64,000 nt of DNA from Siminovitchia sediminis (GCF_042680885.1 NZ_JBHUEO010000116.1:10846-74845); one strand, 5' to 3'; numbered from the stretch's first letter, positions 52,486-61,841 are shown. The notes: generated by a model from the letters alone, not told the origin. Numbers and translations: made by a program.

Positions 52486-53199
52486 TTGGATCATGGAGCA
52501 CCAATAGTAGAAATATTTGGTTTGCACTTTAACCTGAGTAACGTATTGATGATTACCGTAGCTTCACTTATTGTATTTATCATTGCTGTGGTCAGTACAA
52601 AAAGGTTGGCAATGAAGCCAACAGGCATGCAGAACTTCTTGGAGTGGGTCTTTGATTTCGTCCGGGGAATTGTAAAAAGCAACATGGATTGGAAAACTGG
52701 CGGACACTTTCATATTCTTGGTGTTACCCTCATATTTTATATCTTTGTCTCAAACATGCTGGGATTGCCATTTGCAGTCGCGATCGATCACGAATTATGG
52801 TGGAAGTCCCCTACAGCAGACCCGGTGATTACACTTACATTAGCAACAATGGTCGTGGCATTATCTCACTACTACGGCATCAAACAAAAAGGGTTTGGCG
52901 GCTATCTTCGCGGATTTGTCAGCCCGATGTGGTTTTTACTCCCGCTCAAAATTATTGAAGAATTTGCCAACACATTAACGTTGGGTCTACGTCTATACGG
53001 AAACATTTTTGCAGGTGAGATCCTGCTTGGCTTGCTGGCCGGAGGGCTTGCTGCCATGGGAGCGGTCGGCTGGATTGCAGCGGCTATTCCAACACTGGCG
53101 TGGATGGGATTCTCAGTATTTATTGGAGCAATTCAAGCGTTTATTTTCACAATGTTAACAATGGTTTACATTGCTCACAAAGTAAATGAAGACCATTAA
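52486..53199 (+). CDS. atpB: ATP synthase Fo subunit a
   Basis: The 237-aa membrane subunit forms the proton half-channels facing the c-ring. The essential Arg is in NTLTLGLRLYGNIFAGE near residue 170, and the penultimate helix IGAIQAFIFTMLTMVYI is typical. The TTG start follows GAGAGGTGA. It is six bases after atpI. No alkaliphile-specific Lys is evident in the helix before the Arg from a quick reading. Confidence 0.95.
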   Translation: MDHGAPIVEIFGLHFNLSNVLMITVASLIVFIIAVVSTKRLAMKPTGMQNFLEWVFDFVRGIVKSNMDWKTGGHFHILGVTLIFYIFVSNMLGLPFAVAIDHELWWKSPTADPVITLTLATMVVALSHYYGIKQKGFGGYLRGFVSPMWFLLPLKIIEEFANTLTLGLRLYGNIFAGEILLGLLAGGLAAMGAVGWIAAAIPTLAWMGFSVFIGAIQAFIFTMLTMVYIAHKVNEDH

Positions 53200-53274
53200 T
53201 ATATAATTGTTCATTATCATGGACAAAGAAATTTAACTCAAAAACTTTTTATATATCTAAGGAGGAAATTTATA

Positions 53275-53487
53275 ATGGGAATGTTAGCAGCAGCAATTGC
53301 AATCGGATTGGCAGCTCTTGGAGCAGGTATTGGTAACGGATTGATCGTTTCCCGCACAGTTGAAGGTATTGCACGTCAACCAGAAGCACGCGGTATGTTG
53401 CAGACTACAATGTTCATCGGGGTAGCGTTGGTTGAGGCGATTCCGATTATCGCAGTTGTTATCGCGTTTATGGTTCAGGGCAGATAA
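53275..53487 (+). CDS. atpE: ATP synthase Fo subunit c
   Basis: The 70-aa hairpin proteolipid forms the proton-driven ring. The glycine-rich inner helix is IGLAALGAGIGNG, the loop is RQPEARG, and the proton-binding Glu is in VALVEAIPIIAVV near residue 54. The inner helix has one Ala in place of a Gly relative to B. subtilis. The ribosome site AAGGAGG is the strongest in the operon, fitting the high copy number of c. A terminator-like hairpin follows. Confidence 0.97.
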   Translation: MGMLAAAIAIGLAALGAGIGNGLIVSRTVEGIARQPEARGMLQTTMFIGVALVEAIPIIAVVIAFMVQGR

Positions 53488-53515
53488 CATTTATTGAATA
53501 CTCGGAACATGTTTG

Positions 53516-53550
53516 AAAATGGCGAAGAAGACAACACTTCGCCATTTTTT
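53516..53550 (+). terminator. Terminator-like hairpin between atpE and atpF
   Basis: AAAATGGCGAAG (53516-53527) and CTTCGCCATTTT (53537-53548) form a perfect 12-bp stem, with T through 53550. It lies inside the operon, in a 245-nt gap. It would reduce transcription of the genes after the c subunit or protect the upstream mRNA 3' end. Confidence 0.85.
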
Positions 53551-53732
53551 AAGAAAAGCGAAGGCGCATTGAGTTAAACGCAGGTCTTGTGCAGGTTGTC
53601 TCAATAGGGATATACCCGTTACATGCAGCAGTAAACATCATCGTGCGGATGATGGGATACTAAGGAAATTCAGCCGGCTCTGCCGGTAACGATACAATCT
53701 TTATACGGGTGCTTGAAAGGAGTGGAGCTAGC

Positions 53733-54257
53733 TTGTTAAATAGCTTTGTGTTAGGAGCGGAGATTGCCGGCGTTCATTTCAATGGCGGCGATATTATTTT
53801 CCAGCTTTTAATGTTTATTATACTGATGGCGCTGTTGAAGAAATTTGCCTGGGGTCCATTGATGGGCGTCATGAAACAGCGTGAGGAGCATATAGCCGGT
53901 GAAATTGAAGAGGCAGAAAATAGCCGTCAAGAAGCAAATAAATTGCTTGAAGAACAAAAAGCCATACTGAAAGAAGCACGGCAAGAGGCACAGGACATGA
54001 TTGAAAACTCCAAAAAGCATGGTGAAAACCAGCGCCAGGAGATTATGGAAGCCGCTCGTCAGGAAGCAGAACGCCTCAAGGAATCTGCACGCCGGGAAAT
54101 CGAGCAGGAAAAACAAAATGCCGTTGCTGCTTTGCGTGAGCAAGTAGCTTCATTGTCGGTGATGATTGCATCTAAAGTCATTGAGAAAGAATTGACAGCG
54201 GAAGACCAGGAAAAGCTGATTAATGAATATATCGAAAGAGCAGGCGAGGATAAATGA
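53733..54257 (+). CDS. atpF: ATP synthase Fo subunit b
   Basis: The 174-aa peripheral-stalk subunit has one N-terminal membrane helix (about 15-36) and a long charged coiled coil rich in Gln, Glu and Arg (EEAENSRQEANKLLEEQK). TTG at 53733 follows AAAGGAGTGG at good spacing. An open frame from 53709 includes the ribosome site and is rejected. The end overlaps atpH by four bases. Confidence 0.94.
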   Translation: MLNSFVLGAEIAGVHFNGGDIIFQLLMFIILMALLKKFAWGPLMGVMKQREEHIAGEIEEAENSRQEANKLLEEQKAILKEARQEAQDMIENSKKHGENQRQEIMEAARQEAERLKESARREIEQEKQNAVAALREQVASLSVMIASKVIEKELTAEDQEKLINEYIERAGEDK

Positions 54258-54790
54258 GTAATCCTGTCGTTGCAGAACGGTATGCTTTAGCTCTTTTTCA
54301 AGTGGGGAAAGAACAGAATGCAACCGAAAAGATGGATGAAGAATTAAGAGCCATCAAAAAGGTTTTAGTGCAAAACCCGGGTTTTATCAGTCTTCTGCAG
54401 TCCCCAAAGCTTTCCGTTGAGGAGAAAAGAAATGTCATCTTGCAGTCATTTCCGAAAGTGTCTGCACCTGTCATCAACACTTTTATGCTGCTGGCAGATC
54501 GCCATAGAGAGGACATCATGGTTGAGGTGGCCGAGGCGTATATTAATTATTTAAATGAGGAGCGGGGGATTGCTGAAGCTGTGGTATATTCAGTAAGGCC
54601 TTTGACAGCCGACGAGTCGAAAGCAATCTCTTCTGTGTTTGCCCCGAAAGTGGGCAAGCTAACCTTAAATATCGAAAACATTGTCAACCCGGACATGCTT
54701 GGCGGTATCAAAGTGCGCATTGGGAACAGAATCTTTGATGGAAGCCTCCGTGGAAAGCTTGAACGGCTTGGACGACAGTTGATCAGTTAA
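54254..54790 (+). CDS. atpH: ATP synthase F1 subunit delta
   Basis: The 178-aa peripheral-stalk subunit links b to alpha. Family segments are VAERYALALFQVGKEQN at the N-terminus and NPDMLGGIKVRIGNRIFDGS followed by LRGKLERL near the C-terminus. It overlaps atpF (ATGA) and so is translationally coupled. Confidence 0.94.
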   Translation: MSNPVVAERYALALFQVGKEQNATEKMDEELRAIKKVLVQNPGFISLLQSPKLSVEEKRNVILQSFPKVSAPVINTFMLLADRHREDIMVEVAEAYINYLNEERGIAEAVVYSVRPLTADESKAISSVFAPKVGKLTLNIENIVNPDMLGGIKVRIGNRIFDGSLRGKLERLGRQLIS

Positions 54791-54822
54791 GAACGAGATT
54801 TGAATAATGTGGGGTGAAATTC

Positions 54823-56334
54823 ATGAGCATCAATGCTGAAGAAATCAGTGCGCTGATAAAAAAGCAAATTGAAAACTATCAAGCTGAATTAGAAGTAAGT
54901 GATGTTGGAACAGTTATCCAGGTAGGGGACGGTATTGCTCGTGCATATGGACTGGACAACGTCATGGCTGGAGAGCTTCTTGAGTTCTCAAACGGCGTTA
55001 TGGGTATGGCGCAAAACCTTGAGGAAAGTAACGTTGGTATTGTTATTCTAGGCCCATATACAGATATTCGTGAAGGGGACGAAGTACGCCGTACAGGCCG
55101 TATCATGGAAGTTCCTGTCGGAGAAGAGTTAATTGGACGTGTAGTCAACCCGTTGGGACAGCCTGTTGACGGCATGGGTCCTATCGACACAACGAAGACT
55201 CGTCCGATTGAGAGCCCGGCTCCAGGTGTAATGGATCGTAAATCAGTTCATGAACCGCTTCAAACAGGGATTAAGGCGATTGATGCCCTTGTTCCAATCG
55301 GACGCGGACAGCGTGAATTGATTATCGGTGACAGACAAACAGGTAAAACAACTGTAGCTATCGACACGATTCTGAACCAACGTGATGAGAACATGATCTG
55401 TGTGTACGTTGCGATTGGACAAAAAGAATCAACGGTTCGGGGTACGGTTGAAACATTGCGCAAACACGGGGCCATGGATTACACAATTGTTGTAACAGCA
55501 TCTGCTTCCCAGCCTGCTCCTCTTCAATACTTGGCACCATATGCAGGGGTAGCAATGGGTGAAGAATTCATGTATAACGGCAAGCATGTTCTTGTTGTCT
55601 ATGATGACCTTTCCAAACAGGCAGCGGCTTACCGTGAACTTTCCTTGCTTCTTCGCCGTCCTCCAGGACGTGAAGCATATCCGGGGGATGTATTCTATTT
55701 GCACTCCCGTTTGTTGGAACGTGCCGCCAAGCTGAGTGATGAAAAAGGCGCCGGGTCCTTGACGGCTCTGCCATTTGTTGAAACACAGGCTGGAGACATT
55801 TCCGCATATATTCCTACGAACGTAATTTCAATTACAGACGGACAGATTTTCTTGCAGTCGGATCTATTCTTCTCCGGTGTACGTCCGGCGATTAACGCAG
55901 GTCTTTCTGTATCCCGTGTTGGCGGATCAGCACAAATTAAAGCAATGAAAAAAGTTGCGGGTACGCTCCGTTTGGATTTGGCTGCTTTCCGTGAACTCGA
56001 ATCATTTGCCCAATTTGGTTCCGACCTTGACAAAGCTACACAAGAAAAGCTTGCTCGCGGGCAGCGTACAGTTGAAGTTTTGAAACAGGACTTGAACAAA
56101 CCAATCAGAGTTGAAAAGCAGGTCATGATTCTTTACGCATTAACACGTGGATTCTTGGATGACATCCCTGTTCAAGACATTCTCAGATTTGAAGATGAGC
56201 TGTACACATGGCTTGATCATAACCGTGCAGAATTGCTTGAAAGCATCCGTTCAACAGGAAACCTTCCTGCGGATGAAGACATGGCAGATGCGCTGAACAC
56301 GTTCAAAAAGACATTTGCCAAGAGTGATTCTTAA
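54823..56334 (+). CDS. atpA: ATP synthase F1 subunit alpha
   Basis: The 503-aa regulatory nucleotide-binding subunit has a P-loop GDRQTGKTTVA near residue 169, and the signature PAINAGLSVSRVGGSAQ near 360 containing the arginine finger region. An upstream in-frame ATG at 54814 lies in the ribosome site; the chosen ATG follows GGGGTGA. A terminator-like structure follows the stop. Confidence 0.97.
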   Translation: MSINAEEISALIKKQIENYQAELEVSDVGTVIQVGDGIARAYGLDNVMAGELLEFSNGVMGMAQNLEESNVGIVILGPYTDIREGDEVRRTGRIMEVPVGEELIGRVVNPLGQPVDGMGPIDTTKTRPIESPAPGVMDRKSVHEPLQTGIKAIDALVPIGRGQRELIIGDRQTGKTTVAIDTILNQRDENMICVYVAIGQKESTVRGTVETLRKHGAMDYTIVVTASASQPAPLQYLAPYAGVAMGEEFMYNGKHVLVVYDDLSKQAAAYRELSLLLRRPPGREAYPGDVFYLHSRLLERAAKLSDEKGAGSLTALPFVETQAGDISAYIPTNVISITDGQIFLQSDLFFSGVRPAINAGLSVSRVGGSAQIKAMKKVAGTLRLDLAAFRELESFAQFGSDLDKATQEKLARGQRTVEVLKQDLNKPIRVEKQVMILYALTRGFLDDIPVQDILRFEDELYTWLDHNRAELLESIRSTGNLPADEDMADALNTFKKTFAKSDS

Positions 56335-56344
56335 GATAGAGAAC

Positions 56345-56386
56345 AGCTAAAGGTGCCATTTGGCAATAGCTTTACGGCACCTTTTT
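56345..56386 (+). promoter_or_regulatory. Terminator with competing hairpin between atpA and atpG
   Basis: The terminator stem is AAAGGTGCC (56349-56357) / GGCACCTTT (56376-56384) with T. A second hairpin uses the same bases differently: AGCTA (56345-56349) / TAGCT (56367-56371) around TGCC (56354-56357) / GGCA (56362-56365). The two folds exclude each other, the layout of an attenuator. Confidence 0.65.
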
Positions 56387-56423
56387 AATTAAACGAACTT
56401 CAAATACAGGGTGGTGAGAACCA

Positions 56424-57281
56424 GTGGCATCATTGCGTGATATCCAGACACGTATTAACTCAACGAAAAAAACGAGCCAAATCACCAAAGCAATGCAGAT
56501 GGTATCTGCTGCAAAGTTAAACCGTGCAGAATTGAACGCCAAGTCATTTGTTCCGTATATGGAAAAAATCCAGGAAGTTGTGGCAAGCATTGCTTTAGGC
56601 AGTAATGACGTAAATCATCCTATGCTTGTGTCTCGTCCGGTCAAAAAGACAGGCTACCTTGTGATTACTTCCGACCGTGGTCTTGCAGGGCCTTATAACA
56701 GTCATATTTTGCGTGAAGTCAGCGCGAAAATTGATGAGCGCCACAAGAGCACCGATGAGTATGCCATTATCGCTATTGGAAGAGTCGGCCGTGATTATTT
56801 TGTAAAAAAAGGTGCGGATGTCGTCCTAGAAATTACCGGTATTTCCGATCAGCCATCGTTTGCAGATATTATGCAAATTACGAAGAGTACTGTCGGCATG
56901 TTTTCGGACGGTACGTTCGATGAACTCTATATATATTACAGTCACTTCGTCAGTGCCCTGACACAGCAGGTTACGGAGAAAAAACTATTGCCTTTGACAG
57001 ACTTGGGTAATTCTACAAAACTCATGTCATATGAGTACGAACCTTCTGCAGAAGCGATACTGGAGGTTCTGCTTCCGCAATACGCAGAAAGCTTGATTTA
57101 TGGTGCGCTTCTTGATGGAAAAGCGAGTGAACATGCTTCAAGAATGACTGCCATGAAGAGCGCTACGGATAATGCTTCCGAACTGATTGATACTTTGACA
57201 TTATCTTATAACCGTGCTCGCCAGGCAGCGATTACTCAGGAAATTACAGAAATTGTCGGCGGTGCAGCCGCTCTGGAATAG
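56424..57281 (+). CDS. atpG: ATP synthase F1 subunit gamma
   Basis: The 285-aa central rotor shaft has N- and C-terminal coiled-coil helices (SLRDIQTRINSTKKTSQITK; ATDNASELIDTLTLSYNRAR, then QAAITQEITEIVGGAAALE). The start is GTG after GGTGGTGAG. It follows the atpA-atpG hairpin and precedes atpD by about 40 nt. Confidence 0.96.
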   Translation: MASLRDIQTRINSTKKTSQITKAMQMVSAAKLNRAELNAKSFVPYMEKIQEVVASIALGSNDVNHPMLVSRPVKKTGYLVITSDRGLAGPYNSHILREVSAKIDERHKSTDEYAIIAIGRVGRDYFVKKGADVVLEITGISDQPSFADIMQITKSTVGMFSDGTFDELYIYYSHFVSALTQQVTEKKLLPLTDLGNSTKLMSYEYEPSAEAILEVLLPQYAESLIYGALLDGKASEHASRMTAMKSATDNASELIDTLTLSYNRARQAAITQEITEIVGGAAALE

Positions 57282-57324
57282 ATGTTTTAATATGAATAAC
57301 AGATCCCAGGTAGGAGGGAAAAAC

Positions 57325-58746
57325 ATGAGCAAAGGACAGGTTTTGCAAGTTATGGGACCGGTTGTCGACGTTAAGTTTCCTGACGGCCACCTCCCTGAAA
57401 TTTATAACGCTCTTAAAGTAACGTACAATGCTCAAACAGAAACAGAAACAAATATTGACCTAACATTGGAAGTTGCCCTTCATCTTGGCGATGATACTGT
57501 TCGTACTATTGCCATGGCATCCACTGACGGTGTTCAACGGGGCATGGAAGTCATTGATACAGGATCTCCGATTTCAGTTCCTGTCGGTGATGTAACACTT
57601 GGACGTGTATTCAACGTATTAGGTGAAAATATTGACTTGGGCGAAGAAATTGACGCAAATGCCAGACGCGATTCCATTCATCGCCAAGCACCTAATTTTG
57701 AACAGCTTTCAACGGAAGTTGAAATCCTTGAAACAGGTATTAAAGTTGTTGACTTGCTTGCACCGTACATCAAAGGTGGAAAAATCGGCCTGTTCGGTGG
57801 TGCGGGTGTAGGTAAAACAGTATTAATCCAAGAATTGATCAACAATATCGCACAAGAACACGGCGGTATTTCTGTATTCGCCGGTGTTGGCGAGCGTACA
57901 CGTGAAGGTAACGACCTTTACTTTGAAATGAAAGATTCAGGCGTTATTGATAAAACAGCCATGGTATTCGGACAAATGAACGAGCCGCCAGGAGCACGTA
58001 TGCGTGTAGCTTTAACCGGTTTGACGATGGCCGAGTACTTCCGTGATGAACAAGGACAGGACGTGTTGTTTTTCATCGATAACATTTTCCGTTTCACGCA
58101 GGCAGGTTCAGAGGTATCCGCCCTTCTTGGACGTATGCCTTCCGCGGTTGGTTATCAACCGACACTTGCTACTGAAATGGGACAACTCCAGGAGCGGATT
58201 ACATCTACGAATGTTGGGTCCGTAACATCAATTCAAGCGATTTACGTACCTGCTGATGACTACACTGACCCGGCTCCTGCTACAACATTTGCGCACTTGG
58301 ATGCTACAACAAACCTTGAACGGAAGCTTTCTGAAATGGGGATTTATCCTGCGGTTGACCCACTCGCTTCTACATCACGTGCCCTTTCTCCGGAAATTGT
58401 CGGCGAGGAACATTATGAAGTAGCGCGTCAAGTACAACAAACTCTTCAAAGATACAGAGAACTACAAGACATTATTGCTATCCTTGGTATGGATGAGCTT
58501 TCTGACGAAGATAAGTTAACCGTTGCGCGTGCACGACGCATTCAATTCTTCTTGTCTCAAAACTTCCACGTTGCTGAACAGTTTACTGGACAGCCGGGAT
58601 CTTACGTTCCTGTTAAAGAAACGGTACGCGGATTCAAAGAAATTCTTGAAGGTAAATACGACCATCTTCCTGAAGATGCTTTCCGTCTCGTTGGTCCAAT
58701 CGAGGATGTCATTAAAAAAGCGAAGGAAATGGGAGTAGAAGTTTAA
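57325..58746 (+). CDS. atpD: ATP synthase F1 subunit beta
   Basis: The 473-aa catalytic subunit has P-loop GLFGGAGVGKTVLIQ near residue 155, catalytic Glu in AGVGERTREGNDLY near 190, and the family signature PAVDPLASTSRALSP near 345. The frame is open back to 57214 inside atpG, but ATG at 57325 follows AGGAGGG and matches family N-termini. Confidence 0.98.
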   Translation: MSKGQVLQVMGPVVDVKFPDGHLPEIYNALKVTYNAQTETETNIDLTLEVALHLGDDTVRTIAMASTDGVQRGMEVIDTGSPISVPVGDVTLGRVFNVLGENIDLGEEIDANARRDSIHRQAPNFEQLSTEVEILETGIKVVDLLAPYIKGGKIGLFGGAGVGKTVLIQELINNIAQEHGGISVFAGVGERTREGNDLYFEMKDSGVIDKTAMVFGQMNEPPGARMRVALTGLTMAEYFRDEQGQDVLFFIDNIFRFTQAGSEVSALLGRMPSAVGYQPTLATEMGQLQERITSTNVGSVTSIQAIYVPADDYTDPAPATTFAHLDATTNLERKLSEMGIYPAVDPLASTSRALSPEIVGEEHYEVARQVQQTLQRYRELQDIIAILGMDELSDEDKLTVARARRIQFFLSQNFHVAEQFTGQPGSYVPVKETVRGFKEILEGKYDHLPEDAFRLVGPIEDVIKKAKEMGVEV

Positions 58747-58768
58747 TTAGGGACGAGGAGGCGATCAA

Positions 58769-59170
58769 ATGAACACGATGAAAGTCAGTATTGTCACTCC
58801 AGACGGCCCAGTCTATAACTCAGAAGCTGAAATGGTCAGTACAAAAGCTGAAACAGGTGAGCTTGGCATCCTTCCGGGACATATTCCATTGGTTGCTCCT
58901 CTTCAAATCGGTGCGGTCCGGTTAAAGAACGGAAACAAAACGGAATACGTCGCCGTGAGCGGCGGATTTTTGGAAGTCCGTCCTGAAGAGGTGACCATCC
59001 TCGCCCAATCTGCTGAAACTGCAGAATCTATTGATGTGGCTCGTGCTGAGGCAGCCAAAAAACGTGCAGAACAGCTTCTTGAAAGCAAACGGGATGACAT
59101 TGATTTCAAACGAGCAGAACTCGCATTGCAGCGTGCAATGAACCGTATTGACGTTGCACAATATAGATAA
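58769..59170 (+). CDS. atpC: ATP synthase F1 subunit epsilon
   Basis: The 133-aa subunit is an N-terminal beta-sandwich (MKVSIVTPDGPVYNSEAEMV; ILPGHIPLVAPLQIG) plus a C-terminal two-helix inhibitory arm (VARAEAAKKRAEQLLESK). In Bacillus relatives the arm responds to ATP and blocks hydrolysis. It is the last gene of the operon; GAGGAGG ribosome site. Confidence 0.95.
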   Translation: MNTMKVSIVTPDGPVYNSEAEMVSTKAETGELGILPGHIPLVAPLQIGAVRLKNGNKTEYVAVSGGFLEVRPEEVTILAQSAETAESIDVARAEAAKKRAEQLLESKRDDIDFKRAELALQRAMNRIDVAQYR

Positions 59171-59180
59171 TCGAAATATA

Positions 59181-59217
59181 CACCTTCTGGTCTTGCACGA
59201 TCGGAAGGTGTTATTTA
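59181..59217 (+). terminator. Terminator of the atp operon
   Basis: ACACCTTC pairs with GGAAGGTGT (one bulge), followed by TATTTAT. It is weaker looking than the hairpin inside the operon at 53516. Confidence 0.6.
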
Positions 59218-59269
59218 TGAAAAGACGGAACTGTTGATATATTCCTAACCAATGAGGGGGGAATGACGG

Positions 59270-59524
59270 GTGATCGAGGGGACAGAGATTGCTCAGCAGG
59301 CTTTAATCAGCATCTTATCACACCTTGTTTTTATTGCCTTGACTTTTTGGGCTCTGCAGGCGTTGCATTTTGATCGGCTGCTGAGGGCCAACCGAGTTTT
59401 TCAGGCGAGATTGCTGTATATCATTTTAACGATTGCCATTGGCTCATCCATCAGCAATTTTTTCCTTGATTATTTACATTGGTCGCAGCAAATCCAATAT
59501 TTTTTTATGAATATAGGACTTTAG
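59270..59524 (+). CDS. ywzB: DUF1146 membrane protein YwzB
   Basis: The 84-aa protein has two membrane helices (about 12-34 and 48-66) joined by a basic loop containing FDRLLRANRVFQARLL, the DUF1146 pattern. The start is GTG after GAGGGGGGAATG. It is found directly after the atp operon in many Bacilli. The function is unknown. Confidence 0.85.
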   Translation: MIEGTEIAQQALISILSHLVFIALTFWALQALHFDRLLRANRVFQARLLYIILTIAIGSSISNFFLDYLHWSQQIQYFFMNIGL

Positions 59525-59585
59525 ACTCATTAATCATGGTAAAATATTGTTTATGATTTGATGTGGGAGTGCCTTTCGTAGAAAC

Positions 59586-59593
59586 TTGTCGAA
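59586..59593. promoter_or_regulatory. Spo0A-box-like sequence upstream of ywmB
   Basis: TTGTCGAA is an exact match to the 0A-box core, about 90 nt before ywmB. A single eight-base match can occur by chance. Confidence 0.3.
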
Positions 59594-59683
59594 CTAAGCC
59601 GATTAATTTGTCTACAAATGCAAAATTTCTTGCAGTATGCCCAACCTTGCCTTGGAAAGACTGAAGGTAAGGGGGAGAGAGCA

Positions 59684-60412
59684 ATGATGAAATACGGCAA
59701 GATAACCTTTTTTCTATTTTTCCTTTTTACTTGTTTCATGCCCGGTTTATTCGGGAAGATAACAAGTGTTGCTGGGGAAAATGAATTGGATTTGGATAAA
59801 TTAGCAGAGGCAGTTCAGGCACAGAATGGCGACATTGTTGAATGGTCTCTACATACAAGAGAGATTACCGGTCAGCTGTCAGATGGTATGTCTGTCAATC
59901 AGCTAAAAAGGAGTTTTCCTGAGTGGGACTGGTCCATGACTCAGGGTAAGAACAGCAGCCATACCATTAAAGGAATCCTTCGTCATGGAAAGCTGGAAGA
60001 AAGCATCACAGTTGTCAAAGATCCTGCAGCTTCCTATGTATCTTACGAGATTAAAGGGGATATCTGGAATCGGAGTGTATCCAGCAGCGTCAAAAAGCTC
60101 CTTTCATCCAGAACAGGGCAAATCTTTGGGCAACAGCCTGTTATTTTCTCTTGTATCAAAGGCGTATTCAATGACCGCGGAGAACTCGGACAACCACATA
60201 TGAAAGAACTCCTGTCATCTCTTCAAGCGAAAGAGAAAGAGGCACTCCATGAAGAGGGCTTTGATTCAGTCACAGCGTATTCCTCTCTTTTTTCTCAGGC
60301 CCTATCTCTTCCGGGAGAAGAAATGAATCTTCAGATCGGTCTGCGAAGCAGCAACTCAGGACTAGGTACATACTTCACAATAGGCACACCCATCCTGATA
60401 AATGAATATTAA
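59684..60412 (+). CDS. ywmB: YwmB family secreted protein
   Basis: The 242-aa exported protein has a signal sequence (MMKYGKITFFLFFLFTCFMP). Its DUF1779/YwmB body corresponds to a family whose structure resembles TATA-box-binding protein folds but whose role is unknown. The frame is open from 59618. The ATG pair at 59684 follows GGGGGAGAG, and either Met could be first. It is placed 33 nt before murAA, as in B. subtilis, so a cell-envelope link is plausible. Confidence 0.82.
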   Translation: MMKYGKITFFLFFLFTCFMPGLFGKITSVAGENELDLDKLAEAVQAQNGDIVEWSLHTREITGQLSDGMSVNQLKRSFPEWDWSMTQGKNSSHTIKGILRHGKLEESITVVKDPAASYVSYEIKGDIWNRSVSSSVKKLLSSRTGQIFGQQPVIFSCIKGVFNDRGELGQPHMKELLSSLQAKEKEALHEEGFDSVTAYSSLFSQALSLPGEEMNLQIGLRSSNSGLGTYFTIGTPILINEY

Positions 60413-60445
60413 TATTAAAAGAAAAAGACGCGGAGGGGAATACTC

Positions 60446-61756
60446 TTGGAAAAGATCATCGTCCGCGGCGGAAAAAGGCTCAGCGGCACCGTTAAAGTGG
60501 AAGGTGCCAAAAACGCTGTATTGCCTGTTATCGCTGCATCATTATTGGCAAGCGAAGGAAAAAGCATCATTCGCAAAGTACCAACTCTCTCCGATGTATA
60601 CACGATTGGTGAAGTGTTGCGTCACTTAAATACAGACATCTCCTTTGAAGGAAATACAGTATATATAGATGCTTCAAAGGAACTGAAAGTCGAGGCCCCA
60701 TTTGAATATGTACGGAAAATGAGAGCATCCGTCCTGGTAATGGGTCCATTATTGGCAAGGCAAGGAAAAGCCCGCGTAGCACTTCCGGGAGGCTGTGCTA
60801 TTGGATCGCGCCCCATTGACCTTCATTTAAAGGGATTTGAAGCAATGGGAGCCCGAGTTTCTGTAGGAAACGGATATATTGAGGCGTCCGCCGACCAATT
60901 AACCGGCGCTAAAATTTATTTAGATTTCCCGAGCGTAGGGGCAACGCAAAATATTATGATGGCAGCCGTATTGGCCAAAGGCACAACAATTCTTGAAAAT
61001 TGTGCAAAAGAACCGGAAATAGCAGATCTTGCTGCTTATTTAAATAAAATGGGTGCACATGTTAGAGGCGCGGGTACAGAAACGATTATTATCGAGGGCG
61101 TCGATACATTATATGGGGCAGACCATACGATTATGCCTGATCGAATTGAAGCAGGGACCTTCATGGTGGCAGCAGCCATTACAGGAGGCAATGTCCTGAT
61201 TGAAGATGCCATAGCGGAACATATGGCTTCTGTTATAGCCAAGCTGAAAGAAATGAATGTGAAGGTAATGGAAGAAGAAAATGGACTGCGCGTGATCGGA
61301 CCGGAAAAATTAAAACCTGTTGACATTAAAACCATGCCATACCCCGGATTTCCGACGGATATGCAGTCGCAAATGATGGCATTGCTTCTATGTGCAGAGG
61401 GTACGAGTGTCATTACAGAAACCGTGTTTGAAAATCGGTTTATGCATGTAGAAGAATTTCGCCGAATGAACACGGATATTAAAATTGAAGGCCGATCCGT
61501 AATTATCCAAGGACCGTGCGATCTGCAGGGTGCAGAAGTAGCCGCAACAGACTTGCGGGCTGCGGCTGCACTGATTATTGCAGGCTTAAAAGCCGACGGA
61601 TATACACGGGTAACAGAGTTGAAGCATTTGGACCGCGGCTATCTCGATTTTCATATCAAACTTCGCGGCCTGGGTGCTGATATTGAACGTGTCCATGAAG
61701 ATGCTCATGAGGTTACCTACGAAGAAAGAAGCATTGCGACCGATTTGAATACATGA
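60446..61756 (+). CDS. murAA: UDP-GlcNAc 1-carboxyvinyltransferase, main isozyme
   Basis: The 436-aa MurA has catalytic Cys in ALPGGCAIGSRPIDLHL near residue 117, VEGAKNAVLPVIAAS at the N-terminus, and PDRIEAGTFM near 232. It is paralogous to the gene at 36815. Synteny with ywmB and spoIID identifies it as MurAA, essential in B. subtilis. The start is TTG after GGAGGGG. A strong terminator follows. Confidence 0.95.
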   Translation: MEKIIVRGGKRLSGTVKVEGAKNAVLPVIAASLLASEGKSIIRKVPTLSDVYTIGEVLRHLNTDISFEGNTVYIDASKELKVEAPFEYVRKMRASVLVMGPLLARQGKARVALPGGCAIGSRPIDLHLKGFEAMGARVSVGNGYIEASADQLTGAKIYLDFPSVGATQNIMMAAVLAKGTTILENCAKEPEIADLAAYLNKMGAHVRGAGTETIIIEGVDTLYGADHTIMPDRIEAGTFMVAAAITGGNVLIEDAIAEHMASVIAKLKEMNVKVMEEENGLRVIGPEKLKPVDIKTMPYPGFPTDMQSQMMALLLCAEGTSVITETVFENRFMHVEEFRRMNTDIKIEGRSVIIQGPCDLQGAEVAATDLRAAAALIIAGLKADGYTRVTELKHLDRGYLDFHIKLRGLGADIERVHEDAHEVTYEERSIATDLNT

Positions 61757-61763
61757 TACGATG

Positions 61764-61787
61764 AACCCGCGAAAGCGGGTTTTTTTA
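61764..61787 (+). terminator. Terminator of murAA
   Basis: AACCCGC and GCGGGTT pair around a GAAA tetraloop, followed by T. Confidence 0.92.
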
Positions 61788-61841
61788 GTTTTTGAGTTCT
61801 TTTTTACATTGCATAAAAGCTTGTCCTGCTGAATAAATTGG

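Noticed and set aside
61800..61841. Sigma-E promoter of spoIID
   Set aside because: Expected from the gene's role, but no pair close to the sigma-E consensus with proper spacing was found; CATAAAAG near 61812 lacks a -35.
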